Shown here: positions 19,436 to 29,550 of the stretch, one piece after another
Layout: each line of letters begins with the position of its first letter
Numbering within the stretch: position 1 is the first letter of the stretch
Assembly: GCF_000344685.1 (NCBI RefSeq)
Contig: NW_006920427.1
Location: 580,666 to 610,215 of the forward strand
Reading direction: 5' to 3'
Source of the DNA: Gloeophyllum trabeum ATCC 11539
Taxonomy: Eukaryota; Basidiomycota; Agaricomycetes; Gloeophyllales; Gloeophyllaceae
DNA length: 29,550 nt
Program-made: the position numbers and the translations under genes
Notes under the pieces: model-generated
What the model saw: only the letters and a program-made list of their open reading frames with translations
Databases searched by the model: none
Told to the model about the DNA's origin: nothing

Positions 19436-21511
19436 CTATAACCGAATACCGTCCAATATCCGGCCGCTGGCGCCTACCAAGACTCCACCTACCCACCTGC
19501 CCAATTTCTTCCAATGGTGTCTGCTCATGGGTTCCTCAGGCGCTGCACGGATCCCATAAACAGCCATAGCCACGCCCAGCACCAAGACCGCCCCGGCGAC
19601 CATAACCCTCCTCTCCACAACGACCCCGCCGAATCGTCGTGGCTTCTTCAGCTTCCGCCTACGCCGGCGCTCCTTCTTCTCGTGCCCCTCTTCCTCCTCC
19701 TCATCTTCGGCGTCTGACTCGACGACAGGGAGGACGACGAGCTCAGGGTGTAGAACCATGGCCTCGGCTTCGTCGTCATCGGGTAGATCGGAAGGGTTTT
19801 CCGACCAGGTGAAGATGACGCTTTGGGGGCCCATGGTCTTGCTCACGGCTAGGTCGGGGTGCGTAGGGGGATACAACGAGAATAGATCATCTGCGCGGTT
19901 CAGCAGCGATGTCAACGATACCCTCGCTCGTCGCACTCTCTGGACAGACGAAGCGGGAGAGGAGGGCCTGCTTTCCGGAACTTCCTTCTCATTCAGGTTC
20001 TCTTCTTCCGACAACTGAACAAGTGTTTCTTCACGGTCACCTGGAGGTGCAGAACAAGTACTGACTTCTACGCCTGAGTCGCCTTTCGGAAGGCTAGGGT
20101 CAATCTCTTTCGAGTCCCCGGGAGCAGGAGAGCTGGCTACCAGTGTCTCTTCGCGGGAGAAGTCAGCTTCGGACGTTTCGCTAATGGCTTGAAGAGTCTC
20201 GTCTGCTTCGGAAGGCTCTTCATAAGTATGGCTTGGTCTTTCCGGAGGACTTTCAGGTTCCCGTTCCCAAGACTCGGCCCCCTTCTCCGATTGAGCTTTG
20301 GCCGTATCTTCGACTTCGGAAGCTGTTATGGATCGAGTTTCTTCTAGTAACGACTCTCCCTCCTCTTCTTTTATGTTGAGCTCTTCGCATGGCTCGGGAG
20401 CTTCCCCATCGCCCTCCTCGTATATCTCAGGAAGGCTGCTGAGCAATGAATGCATCATTCCTTCTTCACCCTCCTGCTCTAGCCACAAAACTTCTTCTTT
20501 GCGGGATAGAAGGATCTGATTATGGACATCGGTTAACACGCGTCAGAGTCCGATCATGAGGTTCAATACGCACTGCGGCAGCCAAGTAAACAGAGGCTAT
20601 TGGAGGTCGTGTCAGTAGATAGTCGAAAATGTGCTGAATTAGGAGCAAGGTCGGGACGTCGTGGGCGAACAGAGTGAGGAGGTTAGAAAGGGCGTAGTAT
20701 GGCAATGGGGCGTTGCTACACGGACGGGCCTGGTCAGAAAAGTCCACGCCAATGTAATGGTGACTGACGCATCAAGTACCGCGGCATATTGAGGATCTGC
20801 AAGACGCATGAGCTTCTGCAATATTCTGGCGGGGAATCAGTGGATGTAGGCGATAGTTTGTCCGATGCATACCTGAGTTGCCCGAGGACGGGTTCGAGAC
20901 TTGATCCCATCGAGTCTCGTAACCGGTGTAGACTAAATTTCTCGGCTGAAACAAACTGCACTTCCTTCGGGAGAGTAAGGAAGAGAACTGTAATGATATC
21001 GTGGTAACCCTTATTCGCATGTGAGTCATGCTGGGCGGAAGGCGACGGTAGAATGACGTACCTGGAAATAGTTCAGTTTTCGCCGCTTCCTGAAGATGGA
21101 CACCAGTAACTCGTGTAGCTCTCCCTGCAATGTTTCCCGATTATCAAGTCCCGGGTCCCCTGGGTAGTGGTGTACTGTAAGCGCTGCGCGGACATCGCGC
21201 GAGAAGTGAGAGTTCACCTACGGGATATAGAACAAAGCTGCGCTCTGTGTCAAGCTTGATCTGTCGCTCGTCTCGGTGTGACTCGGGAGGTTCAACGCCC
21301 TCTGGTTTCGTATGCGAAATGACATTCGGATTGACATGTAACAGCCTCGGCCTAACACATATTACGATGCATCGCAAGCATATCCCAGCTACTGCACGTA
21401 CCACAGTGTTTCTCTCTCCTTACCCAGGCCTCCAGGCTTTGCACTCACGTCTCGTAAAGCCTGCCAGTCAATACCTTCTAGCTTCTCTGATTCCGCTGGA
21501 ACCGCGTCCAT
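19436..21511 (-). CDS. GYP8: TBC-domain Rab GTPase-activating protein, Gyp8/TBC1D20 type, membrane-anchored
   Basis: Proposed model: complement(19436..20515, 20574..20715, 20769..20825, 20873..21009, 21062..21174, 21218..21351, 21402..21511), seven exons, 590 residues, introns of 43-58 nt. The TBC domain starts at GIDWQALRD and LWPRLLHVNP. It has the arginine finger in IKLDTERSF (R74) and the glutamine finger in KLNYFQGYHDI (Q119), then PLPYYALSNLLTLFAHDVPT and HIFDYLLTRPPIASVYLAAA. A long acidic, Ser/Glu-rich low-complexity linker follows. A basic stretch and one membrane segment (MVAGAVLVLGVAMAVYGI, about residues 535-553) lie near the C-terminus. The TBC domain plus C-terminal anchor is the Gyp8/TBC1D20 layout; those proteins accelerate GTP hydrolysis by Ypt1/Rab1 at the ER. 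The 43-nt intron and the GTCAGT donor at 20768 are the least certain joins. Confidence 0.85.
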
Positions 21512-21743
21512 GCTCTCCAATCGCTCAGTCACGTCGAGTCTTTCCAATGATATTGCTCTAAAATGATATAGTGTCCCTGGTTTAGTGGAACATGGCTAAC
21601 ATTCGCCTTCAGATGTGTCGTGGAGAATGGATTGCAGCACGGTCGCAGCGGTGGCGGTGACAAAGGTCAGTTACGGTGGCAGTGCCGGCAAATACACACG
21701 TGGCCACCACGCGCGCTTCCGTCTACGGTGTGGCATTCCTACC

Positions 21744-21755
21744 GTTTTTTTTTTC
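21744..21755 (+). repeat. Poly-T tract
   Basis: A run of T lies on the plus strand between the Gyp8-like gene and the tRNA gene. It is on the wrong strand to end the tRNA transcript. No other feature is visible between 21512 and 21801; plus-strand frames there have no motif. Confidence 0.6.
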
Positions 21756-21801
21756 GGACGACCGATCCTACTCTCTCCCCAGCGACGGCCATGGACAGAG
21801 G

Positions 21802-21806
21802 AAAAA
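21802..21806 (-). terminator. RNA polymerase III terminator of tRNA-Lys
   Basis: Five T residues on the minus strand start 7 nt after the tRNA 3' end. This is a canonical Pol III stop. Confidence 0.8.
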
Positions 21807-21812
21807 GATACT

Positions 21813-21906
21813 AGCCCACCGCGAGGGTCGAACTCGCAGCCTTCAGATTGCCTAGTCGAAAGACGCCGTAAGAGTCTGACGCTCTATCCGATTGAGCTAG
21901 GCGGGC
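21813..21906 (-). tRNA. tRNA-Lys(CUU) with a 20-nt intron
   Basis: The cloverleaf is complete. The acceptor stem pairs GCCCGCC with GGTGGGC (one G-U pair). The D arm is GCTC/GAGC. The anticodon stem pairs TCAGA with TCTGA around the loop CTCTTAA, giving anticodon CUU at 21870-21872. The T arm is GCGAG-TTCGACC-CTCGC. A 20-nt intron at 21849-21868 lies one base 3' of the anticodon, the canonical position for the tRNA splicing endonuclease. The A box (TAGCTCAATCGG) and B box (GAGTTCGACCC) are present. The discriminator base is U, as I recall for yeast tRNA-Lys(CUU). Confidence 0.95.
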
Positions 21907-22096
21907 GATGTGGCTTGCACCTGTGTAGCCCTCAATATCCGTATCAGCGACCTGTTTCCGGCTCCATTTTGTCTCGTGGAACGCAATAGCAGTATGATTC
22001 CACCCGGTGCATCCAGGAAATTGATCGAATAGTCCTTTCATTATGACAAATTTTAGATAACATACATGTTCCCAACCCTCGCGTGCTACTCTCTGA

Positions 22097-25000
22097 TCAC
22101 AGCTCCTCGTGAACAGGCAACTTCCCCTCCGTCTTGTCCTGCGCGGCTTCCGACCTGTCAGCTACGGGAGTTGCTGCACCAGCAGCCACGCTAGCGAGGA
22201 TGTCTGCGCCCGCTGCCGTAATTTCTGAATGGATCAAGCCCTCCTCCGCGAGTTTGCGTGCAAACCTGGATATTTCTTGATCGTACTCTTCCCATTCGGG
22301 TATCTGACGTGCCCGAGCTAGCTTGGGCTCTTTCTGGAGTACAGATGATCGTTCGTGAGATATATCGCGAGACGTAATTAGGAGGTCCTTACTGTTAGAG
22401 GATTCTGACACAAATCTATGGTCTTCGCTCTATGAAGACGATCTTTGCTGCCTATGGAACTAATCAGATCCAAGGCTTAGAAAAGCACCTCAAATATTCT
22501 TACACCATGTTTCACACTATGGGAGGGGGGGGACTAGGTTAGGTTGGGTCTGAGTGACGGACAAAACGGTGCGTACCCATAGCCAATCTTCATGTAACGA
22601 GAACTAAACGGAATGAGTCAGATATCCTAGCAGGCTTTGTCTCGGGACGTACTATGGGAACTTCTCTCTGCAAATTATTCGGAAGATCTTGGTCCAAATT
22701 CGCGAGAGAATTGGGATCAGCAGAGAGTTGCTGATAATGACCGCGCAAGATATCCTGAAATCGGGTTGCGGCTTAGTACTAAAAAGTGCGAGACACCACG
22801 GATTTCTCACCCCAGCGGCCATCTATGTCGAATTTCGTTAGCGACGATAGGCTATGTCAAACACAACAACGTACCTGACGGAAACGGACTAGGTCGACGA
22901 CATACAACGCACTATACAGGGGTCAGGACAAAGACTCATCATCGAAGGCGACCCAGCGTACCTAATATGGTACGGTCGTCCTTGCAGGAAATCTTTCCAG
23001 TATCCGGTCTTCCAGAACCTGAAACCCTCCATATCGACATTATCGTCGCCCATAGGTGTGTACCCATAGGGAGCGCCATGCAGGTCCAAGTCGACAAGCT
23101 CTTTCAGATCAGTCCTCACAATCTGGTCCGCATCCACGAAGATGACTTTCTTGAGGTCCATTGGGAACAGGACGTCAAGGAATAAGATCTTGTATGCCCA
23201 GATGATTCGCTGCTTCTCTTTCTGCGCGCGGAGCCACGAAGGCCACTTGTAGGTCACCAGTTCGTATTGGAAACCGTACGCTTCAGCAAAATGGGGGATA
23301 AATTCCTGTCGCGAGCACGTGTTCAATCAGAGGTATTCAAGAGACAGAAGCTTGTCGAGTCACCAGGAAAGACGGTGATAGGAAGTTCTCTATGAACCAG
23401 AACTTGACGGTACTCTTCGTGTTACGCAGGACACTAAGAACCATGATAGATAAAAATCTCTGAATGATTATCAGCACAGTAGCTAGGTGCAGTCAGGTAG
23501 GTTAGAACTCACCTCATAGAGAAGACCAGATGCCACTGTGAAGATATTGATTTCCGCTTGCTGGGGCTCTAAGGCCTGTGTCTTCGGTGCTTCCGACTTC
23601 GGCGCAAAGAAAGAGGATATCCTCAAAACGCAAGATGATCAAATACGTGCGGCCGTAGTCACAAAGCTTCCACTCACGATGTCCAAACCTTCTGAACGAT
23701 ACTATCAGAGTCAGACTCTTCAAGCAGGTCATCATAGTCTTCCAAGACATCCTCCCTCTCCATGCCAGTCTTGCGGGCGAACCGCGGATACAGGGTCAAG
23801 CCCTCAAAACTGGTCAGTGTGACCTCGTTGCCCACTTCGTCAACAGACGGGCTGTCCCAGCCTTCATTGCCGACACTTTCTGTGTTGAATATCTCTCTTC
23901 CGCGACCCTCCCTTATTTCGAGCTGGAACACGCCCGGCTTTGTCCTGAACTGTAAGTATCCTAGGTTCGCCACCACTAGCGTGTCAGCCACGGGGGTGGA
24001 GTTCGCGGTCGTTAACTGCAGCTGCAACCCTCGCGGAGGCGCGTTAGTGAGCGTGTCGCGGGCATGACCCTCGATTACTAGATGGTCGAGGTCGAATACC
24101 GCTTGGACACCACGAGACCATTCTTTCACTGATACTGCCCCAAGCTGGATATTATCGAGATCATGCTGGGCTTCTCTGGGCCTTACCAACCAGGCTGGGG
24201 GAACATCCATGCCCAGGGTATAGATAGGCTCCAAGGGTAAATCCTCGAAGACGGTGGCAATACGAACTTCGCGGCTAACGGAATGTCATGAACTAAGACG
24301 AGAGTCAGAAGAATGAACGACTTACCCTTCCGGGTCAAATGATAACTTCGGGGTCAGATTATAGCGATAGAAGCGTTTCAGCGGGATCTGTGACTCTGAG
24401 GTCAACGGGAGGACAGTCACAGTGCGGGTCAATAACTCACGTCACTGTAGCCTGCAGGATGCACGTAAACTTCGACGTAGACTTCGTCAATATTCGATAG
24501 CCACTAAAAACAAGGCATAAGCTGGACGCTACTGCACGAATGCTCGGAACTACCTCGAAAAGGCTTGACCACTTTTGGGCTGCCTCACTCAGCGGGTCGA
24601 GGATGACTCCAAATTGATGAAGGGCGGTGGCAGCGTTTCCAACTTCGAACCGGCTACATTGCTTGAGGTGAGACTCCAGGGGCAAAAGCGCGCTGCTCAC
24701 GTATAATTTCCCTCCATCAGCCTATAATTGCGAGTGCGAGGCCTGTATGCTGCATTGAATAGACCGGACTCGCTAGGATCTGGTATCTGCATCGCGGATA
24801 TTATGGAAGAAGCCAAAGACACGACATCGGTGAACGTGCCCCTAAAGGTGAAACATTGAGATTATGTGCGGGCAGAAATCCAGAGAACTTGCCTATCATA
24901 TGTTGTGATATCGGGGACGACTTCCTGCAAAGCCTGGGACACAGGCTCTACACGCTTGCGCAACTCATAGGTGTAGAGTTCTTTGAAGTCGTCAGCCAAG

Positions 25001-28000
25001 AATTGGGCACCTTTCAAGGGGCCTATCGTCTGCATTCCATCTCAGATAGGCATGGTTTTGATAAAAGACTGTTGTACTTACACGACCGTTCACGATCAAC
25101 GCCTGTTCACCGGCAGGTAGACCTAGTTCCTTCACCAGGGATTGGCTCAAGCTAACGTAGTCGCGATACGTCTCGGTATGTACTTCTGCGTCGGAGGCGC
25201 CTATTCCGGCGATTAAGTCATCGAATGCGTCCTCGTTGGAAATGACAATCTGAGGATGTCTGTCCTGTGTAGCAGGCGATGCAAGTCCCAGCAACTTCAA
25301 AAGCTTCTCCGGGGTAGCTCCGCGAAGAAGACCGTTCTGCACCAGGTGCGACAGCAGGGTCGACATTGGCCGTTCGGTCCAAGACGGGACTCCTGATACG
25401 GCTGGATTGTGGATGAAGGTAAGACGTGAAGGAGAAGCTTCATCCTGTTCGAGTGACATTAGAGTTGCTCATAAAGCTGGAACGTAATCACTGACCATAG
25501 ATTGTAGCACATTCATCAATAACGCCATGCCCTCGGTCGTGTCGAAATCAGCCACGACATATGTACTGAGTGCAAGCTGTGATGATCCCGCTAAATCAAA
25601 TGTCAAACTTGGTTGGCCGTTGACATTCATTGACGACGTATTGAAGCACTGACGCGGATACAAGTAGCTCTCTACCCCGAGTGGCCTGCCTATTCTCGCG
25701 AACACTTCTGGCAAGCTCCTGATCTGCAAACTGCCAGGCTTATTGGGCGCGGAAGCTGCAGGGTATATGAGGGGATGCCGGCGCTTGCTAGCACTCGGTA
25801 AGTCGTAGAAATACGTGGAGATGCTCTCTGCCGTCTCGTCTGTAATCTCCCCCATGTACACCTGAAAGTATCATATGGGTCAACTGTCAGTGTAAAGTCA
25901 CACTCAAATCACCTTCTCCTGTATGTGCTGTAGCTGTGCCCCGACCTCGATCTGCATATGCCTCAAGAAGTCCTAGTAAGAAGACCCCGAATCAACTTCC
26001 TGTCGGTACCTTGAAAAGCACGGCACATCCTCACATCGTCCAAGTCGTAGTGTTTTCCGTTGACAAACGCGTGCCCAGTCGGGCTCGCACCCAGAGTTGC
26101 TCCAAGACGTGTACAGTACTCCTTCGAGGCCTGTATGTCACGCTCATCACCGTCGCCTTCAAGGATAGCATCAAGGGTCGGAGGTACGAAGTCTGACGTG
26201 GGAGGCTCTTCGCTCTTTATGAGGGCCTGGAGTTCGGACTGCACAGTATGCCAGTCGACGGTGGGAGAGAGGTACTGCGGGCGACCTTGGACTTGGGATA
26301 TCTATACTCGACACTTTGGAACATAACCCTTTCGCGTTATCCAATTGCCCTTACCTTCCTCATGAACCCCATAGTCTTCGCCCGTCCGTACGTCTTGACG
26401 AGCCAGTAAAACAACCGCGCCATCTTCAGCCCTACCCCGAATGCTCATACCGCTTATTCATTAGCTCAATATAGGTCAGTCCACGTACCCTCTTCAGTCT
26501 CCACGACAGGCACGACGCCAAATCGGAACGGGAAATTCCGCTGGATGATATTCGAGACCGTCCCTACGAGGAAGTTCAAGCTGCTGGACTGTGATAGATC
26601 CACCACGAGTACGACATTCCACAGGTTCAGCTTGATATTGTGGAACGAGCCAGGGTAAATCGGCCTGAGGATCTATACAGAGCACGTCAAGCAACTGCAC
26701 CGACGGGTGTCGAAAAATCCTTACACCGCGGATAGTCGGACTCCACCTTGCATATCTGTCGAGCACTTTCAGCACTCAACGCCGACCGGTGGCGCGCTCC
26801 TCACCTCCCATCCTTCTCCAAGTCATTCCACCACACGATGACATCCCCGCCTTCGGGCCTGTCACTCGCGTCGAATATACCATCGAGGACGTCTGACCCG
26901 CCCTGCGAAGCCGATATCGCGGGGTGCGTCAGCAGATCCACTGCCTGTGCCGGCGTTAATCCCAGCGACGCGAGTGCCCCGACCAACGTGCGTTCTTTTC
27001 GGAGCAACTTCAACAGCCTTATGGTCTAGTGAGCAGTACAGCACGCACGATCGTAGCTGCTTAGCTCACCCAAAAGGATTCATATCCTGCTCCGGCACAG
27101 GGTTCCCATTCAGCCACACCATGCTTGCGCCGGGCTGCGCCTTCAGCTGGTTACTACCCACCTCCTCGAGGAGGCTCTCGTTGATGACCACGCGGCGCGC
27201 GATCGCCTTCGAGTACTTCGGGAAGTTCTGCGCGAGGTGTTTGAGCGTCGCGAGGGGCGCGGATGAGTTGACGATCAGCTGCGTCGCTTTGACGCCGATT
27301 TCTATTAAATAAGTTTACGCTACAATCAGTATGCTACCTAAACACGTAAGGAGCGGACTTGCCTATTAGCTCGGTCTCGTCTAGCTGCGCGGTATAATCT
27401 GCGGTACTGTTCTCTGGGTATTCTTGCAGGAGGCTGAGGATCGGGTCGACGGAGATGGCGTCGACGAGTGCATTTTCTGTGTCAGGATCCACCGCGTGGT
27501 CTGCACGACATCTAGCATTACTGGCCTGTAGCAACTATTGCAACTGAGGAAACACGCTACCTTGGCCTGCAGCGCGCCTATCGTCCAAGGCCAGGTAGTC
27601 CATCTTCTTCAGATCCATGGCGACGCCATATCCAGATAGATAGCTCTGTTCGTTGCCTTCCGCCGGTTTATTACACGGCGGCTTATGGCGGAACACGTAC
27701 TCGACGCGCGGGGTCGACTCGTTAGCCAGGGACAATAGGTATTCATGCAACTCCCGGAAGTTCCGAGTGTCGGGCGACCCATACAAAATGGCCGTATGCG
27801 GAGGCCGGTCACGCAAATGCGATAGTGGCGGATACACATGGTCGAATGGGAGCAGTTTCGGTTTAGGGCTGAAACTACGATCAGACACCCACCTTGCTAG
27901 CACAAACCTACGACTCACAAGGGCGCGGGTATGGATGTCTCGTTCGAGGAGGAATTGGGATCAATAGTTTCATGCCCCGCGAGGTGGGCGAGTGTCTCTA

Positions 28001-28492
28001 CATCATGTACTTTCTGGCTATACCAATCGACCCAGGACCGGCACTCCTCGTCTAGACCCCCGTGCCGATCGCGGTAGTACTGATAGAATGCCTCAATCTT
28101 CGGCGTAGCCGCGTGAAGGGCGACGTTCATCTCCACCAGGGCTTTAGCGGAGGGCTCCTTCAGCAGGCCCTCCGACACGGTGGTCTCGAGAGCGTATTGG
28201 TATATTGCCTCGGGTGTGGCATGCTCTGGGAGATTTGAAGAGTGTGAGTTCGTAAGGATGTCCAGCAAGGGGAAGAAGGCGCTGGGGTTTTCCAGTGAGA
28301 CGGTTTCTCTGGATTGGCATGATGTCAGCGCATACCAGCACAGCGAGTAGGATGCGCGTACATGATTTCGAGAAGAATTGAAGGCGCCTTCCACGACGTC
28401 CTCAGAGAAACACTGACAGAAGGACTGGATGCTGCCTGTACTAGGCCCATACACGCCGCCCATGTCACGTAGAATGCTACCCCGCACTTCAT
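22097..28492 (-). CDS. UGGT: UDP-glucose:glycoprotein glucosyltransferase (ER folding sensor), 30 exons
   Basis: Proposed model: complement of 22097..22333, 22393..22451, 22504..22516, 22577..22603, 22653..22754, 22811..22822, 22875..22911, 22962..23305, 23364..23459, 23513..23621, 23678..24274, 24326..24387, 24441..24503, 24554..24653, 24701..24841, 24893..25029, 25082..25444, 25496..25590, 25654..25861, 25913..25972, 26035..26301, 26355..26431, 26489..26672, 26725..26755, 26805..27017, 27070..27301, 27363..27500, 27561..27868, 27919..28308, 28362..28492. It totals 4833 nt, 1610 residues, in frame at every join. A signal peptide (residues 1-20) precedes the thioredoxin-like folding-sensor region. 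The GT24 catalytic domain starts near [11 protein letters not shown] (about 1288), has the metal-binding DxD in FVDADQ (1392-1394) and continues through [15 protein letters not shown]. The C-terminus is HEEL, resembling an ER-retrieval signal. The enzyme adds glucose to misfolded N-glycoproteins in the ER lumen for another calnexin cycle. Confidence 0.93.
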
Positions 28493-28780
28493 GGTGGTCA
28501 AGCGGAAGCCTCCAGGACGTCCCTCTAAATGCCCGTCAGCACACATGTAGAAGCGCACACTAAGTCTGCCTCACTCACAACCCCTAACGAAACCCTGTAT
28601 TTTCTGTTGTGACGCTTGTGTGTGTGGCAGGACACGTATACTGGATGGGCGCTTAACTCACGAAGTCCCAGTAGCCGTAGCCTAGCGTAGCCTAGTGATC
28701 CACAGCGCGTCGAACCGAGCACGCGCCCGAATTTGCACCGGATTTCACGCTATGGCACCTGACCCTCCCAAAGAACAAGG

Positions 28781-29103
28781 CTTCTCGTCGAATTATGACG
28801 GTTGCCTGACGGTTCCGGCGCGCCGGCCTGTTTCCGGCTTGCTCCGGCTTGCTCGGCCCCCCCCTGCTAGCTGCGGTGACTGGGGCCCAATGCAACTGGT
28901 AAGTTCTCGATTGCGACACGTGTTTGCCTCGAGTGTGTCCGTGATATGCCCGCCCAGATTCTGCGATCCTGCGCTTTCGGAAGGAACTAAATGAGCTAAG
29001 ATGTAAACCATTGTTTCTATGGGATAGTAGCTCTCCAGTATTGACTGGTTGTGTGCGCTGGCTTTATGCTCCGCTTTCTCTTCTCGTCGAATTATGACTG
29101 TTG
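28781..29103 (+). repeat. Pair of 24-nt direct repeats 299 bp apart
   Basis: CTTCTCGTCGAATTATGAC occurs at 28781-28799 and again at 29080-29098. Both are followed by GGTTG or TGTTG, giving 23 of 24 matching bases. No longer similarity is obvious between the flanks. Confidence 0.7.
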
Positions 29104-29396
29104 TAGCAAGCCCTGAAAGCGTGTATGAGCTTTTTTAGCCTACCACTGACTGGGGACAGGTTTGTCTGCGAGCCGCGTGCATGGTAGTCAGATCCTGCAC
29201 CGTCCATCACTAGCTCGGTTTTTGCTCGTCCGACAGGGATATTCGACCATGGTCTGGTTACTTTCACCATTGCCGGTTAACTCCATCCTCAGGACGGTGA
29301 CAGATAATATTCTGTATCGTTAAAGTAAGATGCACAATCCATATTATGCGTAGTTGCAGCTTCCTCACTGGGTAGAACCTCAGATCCCTTCATCTA

Positions 29397-29472
29397 GCTG
29401 TTCTTTTTGAAGGGAACAGCATGGGCGCACCCGCAGGTATTCCGGCATATGCCCGAGTTGACTGAGCGGGCA
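29397..29472 (+). other. Two small hairpins near the right edge
   Basis: GCTGTTC (29397-29403) pairs with GAACAGC (29414-29420) around a 10-nt loop. TGCCCG (29450-29455) pairs with CGGGCA (29467-29472) around an 11-nt loop. Both stems are perfect, but short stems of this size also arise by chance. Confidence 0.4.
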
Positions 29473-29550
29473 CGGGTACACCGGTGTTCAGAGGTATCAG
29501 TTTCAACTGCGCATCCACGGACACGTTTTTGATCCCGTATTCGTGGCCAC

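Larger units (their letters stand above)
28493..29550. other. Upstream flank of the UGGT gene, no supported gene
   Basis: Frames on both strands (for example plus 28695-28994, minus 29064-29270) carry no recognised motif. A short frame starting MAPDPPKEQGFSSNYDGCL at 28752, followed by a GTAAGT donor near 28900, could be a first exon, but nothing further supports it. A near-repeat of 24 nt and two hairpins are listed separately. Confidence 0.4.

Noticed and set aside
19514..20018. Plus-strand frames opposite the Gyp8-like linker
   Set aside because: They are antisense shadows of a low-complexity coding region, with no independent signal.
20520..20747. A 75-residue protein with PYYALSNLLTLF
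   Set aside because: This is the sixth exon of the Gyp8-like gene read into both flanking introns.
21615..21989. A 124-residue plus-strand frame over the tRNA
   Set aside because: It overlaps the tRNA-Lys gene in antisense, and the tRNA structure fully explains that sequence.
22097..22411. A separate 104-residue protein starting at a GTG
   Set aside because: Fungi do not normally start at GTG, and the C-terminal 78 residues are the last exon of the UGGT gene, joined in frame through an intron at 22334-22392.
25469..25861. A free-standing 130-residue protein
   Set aside because: It is two UGGT exons read through the 63-nt intron 25591-25653, which happens to be stop-free in this frame.
1..29550. 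CRISPR arrays, bacterial operons, riboswitches or insertion sequences
   Set aside because: No regularly spaced repeats, Shine-Dalgarno-linked gene strings or IS-type ends were seen. The window is fungal nuclear DNA.

Overview
The window is fungal nuclear DNA, most likely from an Agaricomycete (Basidiomycota). The evidence is many short GT-AG introns (about 43-92 nt) with CTNAC-like branch points and small exons, plus gene families typical of mushroom-forming fungi. Nothing bacterial is visible. The species cannot be read from the sequence. Most genes lie on the minus strand. I rebuilt exon structures by hand from splice signals, reading frame and recalled family consensus, so no prediction or search has confirmed them.

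Left part (1-6.4 kb): the tail of a transposon-associated protein, then two related C2H2 zinc-finger genes (1222-2632 and 5062-6341). Their 3' ends and 3' flanks are a direct segmental duplication. Between them lies a member of a family expanded in Agaricomycetes, of unknown function (2793-4046). The first zinc-finger gene looks chimeric: a broken zinc finger is joined to a second copy of the finger module.

Middle part (6.4-19.4 kb): about 1.2 kb with no gene I can support; a minus-strand block of diverged, coding-like repeats that I do not recognise (7592-9538); a small eight-exon MAPEG membrane-protein gene (9802-10693) with two perfect CArG palindromes in its promoter; a CmcJ/GA4-desaturase-like 2OG-Fe(II) oxygenase (11522-12485); and an F-box gene (13143-14393) with a decayed paralogue (16424-17195). 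The 546-N scaffold gap between those two is bounded on both sides by the same 504 bp, which is the signature of two contigs that overlap and were not merged. A small secreted cysteine-rich protein gene with a TATA box (18197-18421) has a frameshifted relative next to it.

Right part (19.4-29.5 kb): a seven-exon TBC-domain Rab GAP of the Gyp8/TBC1D20 type with both catalytic fingers and a C-terminal membrane anchor (19436-21511); an intron-containing tRNA-Lys(CUU) with its Pol III terminator (21813-21906); and a complete UDP-glucose:glycoprotein glucosyltransferase (UGGT) gene of 30 exons and 1610 residues (22097-28492). The UGGT gene has 12-, 13- and 27-nt microexons and two GC-AG introns. The last kilobase holds no gene I can support.

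Two housekeeping genes here act at the endoplasmic reticulum: UGGT in glycoprotein folding control and the Gyp8-like protein in Rab1/Ypt1 inactivation. MAPEG proteins are also ER or microsomal membrane proteins. Nothing shows that these genes are co-regulated; the rest is fast-evolving accessory sequence with duplication and decay.
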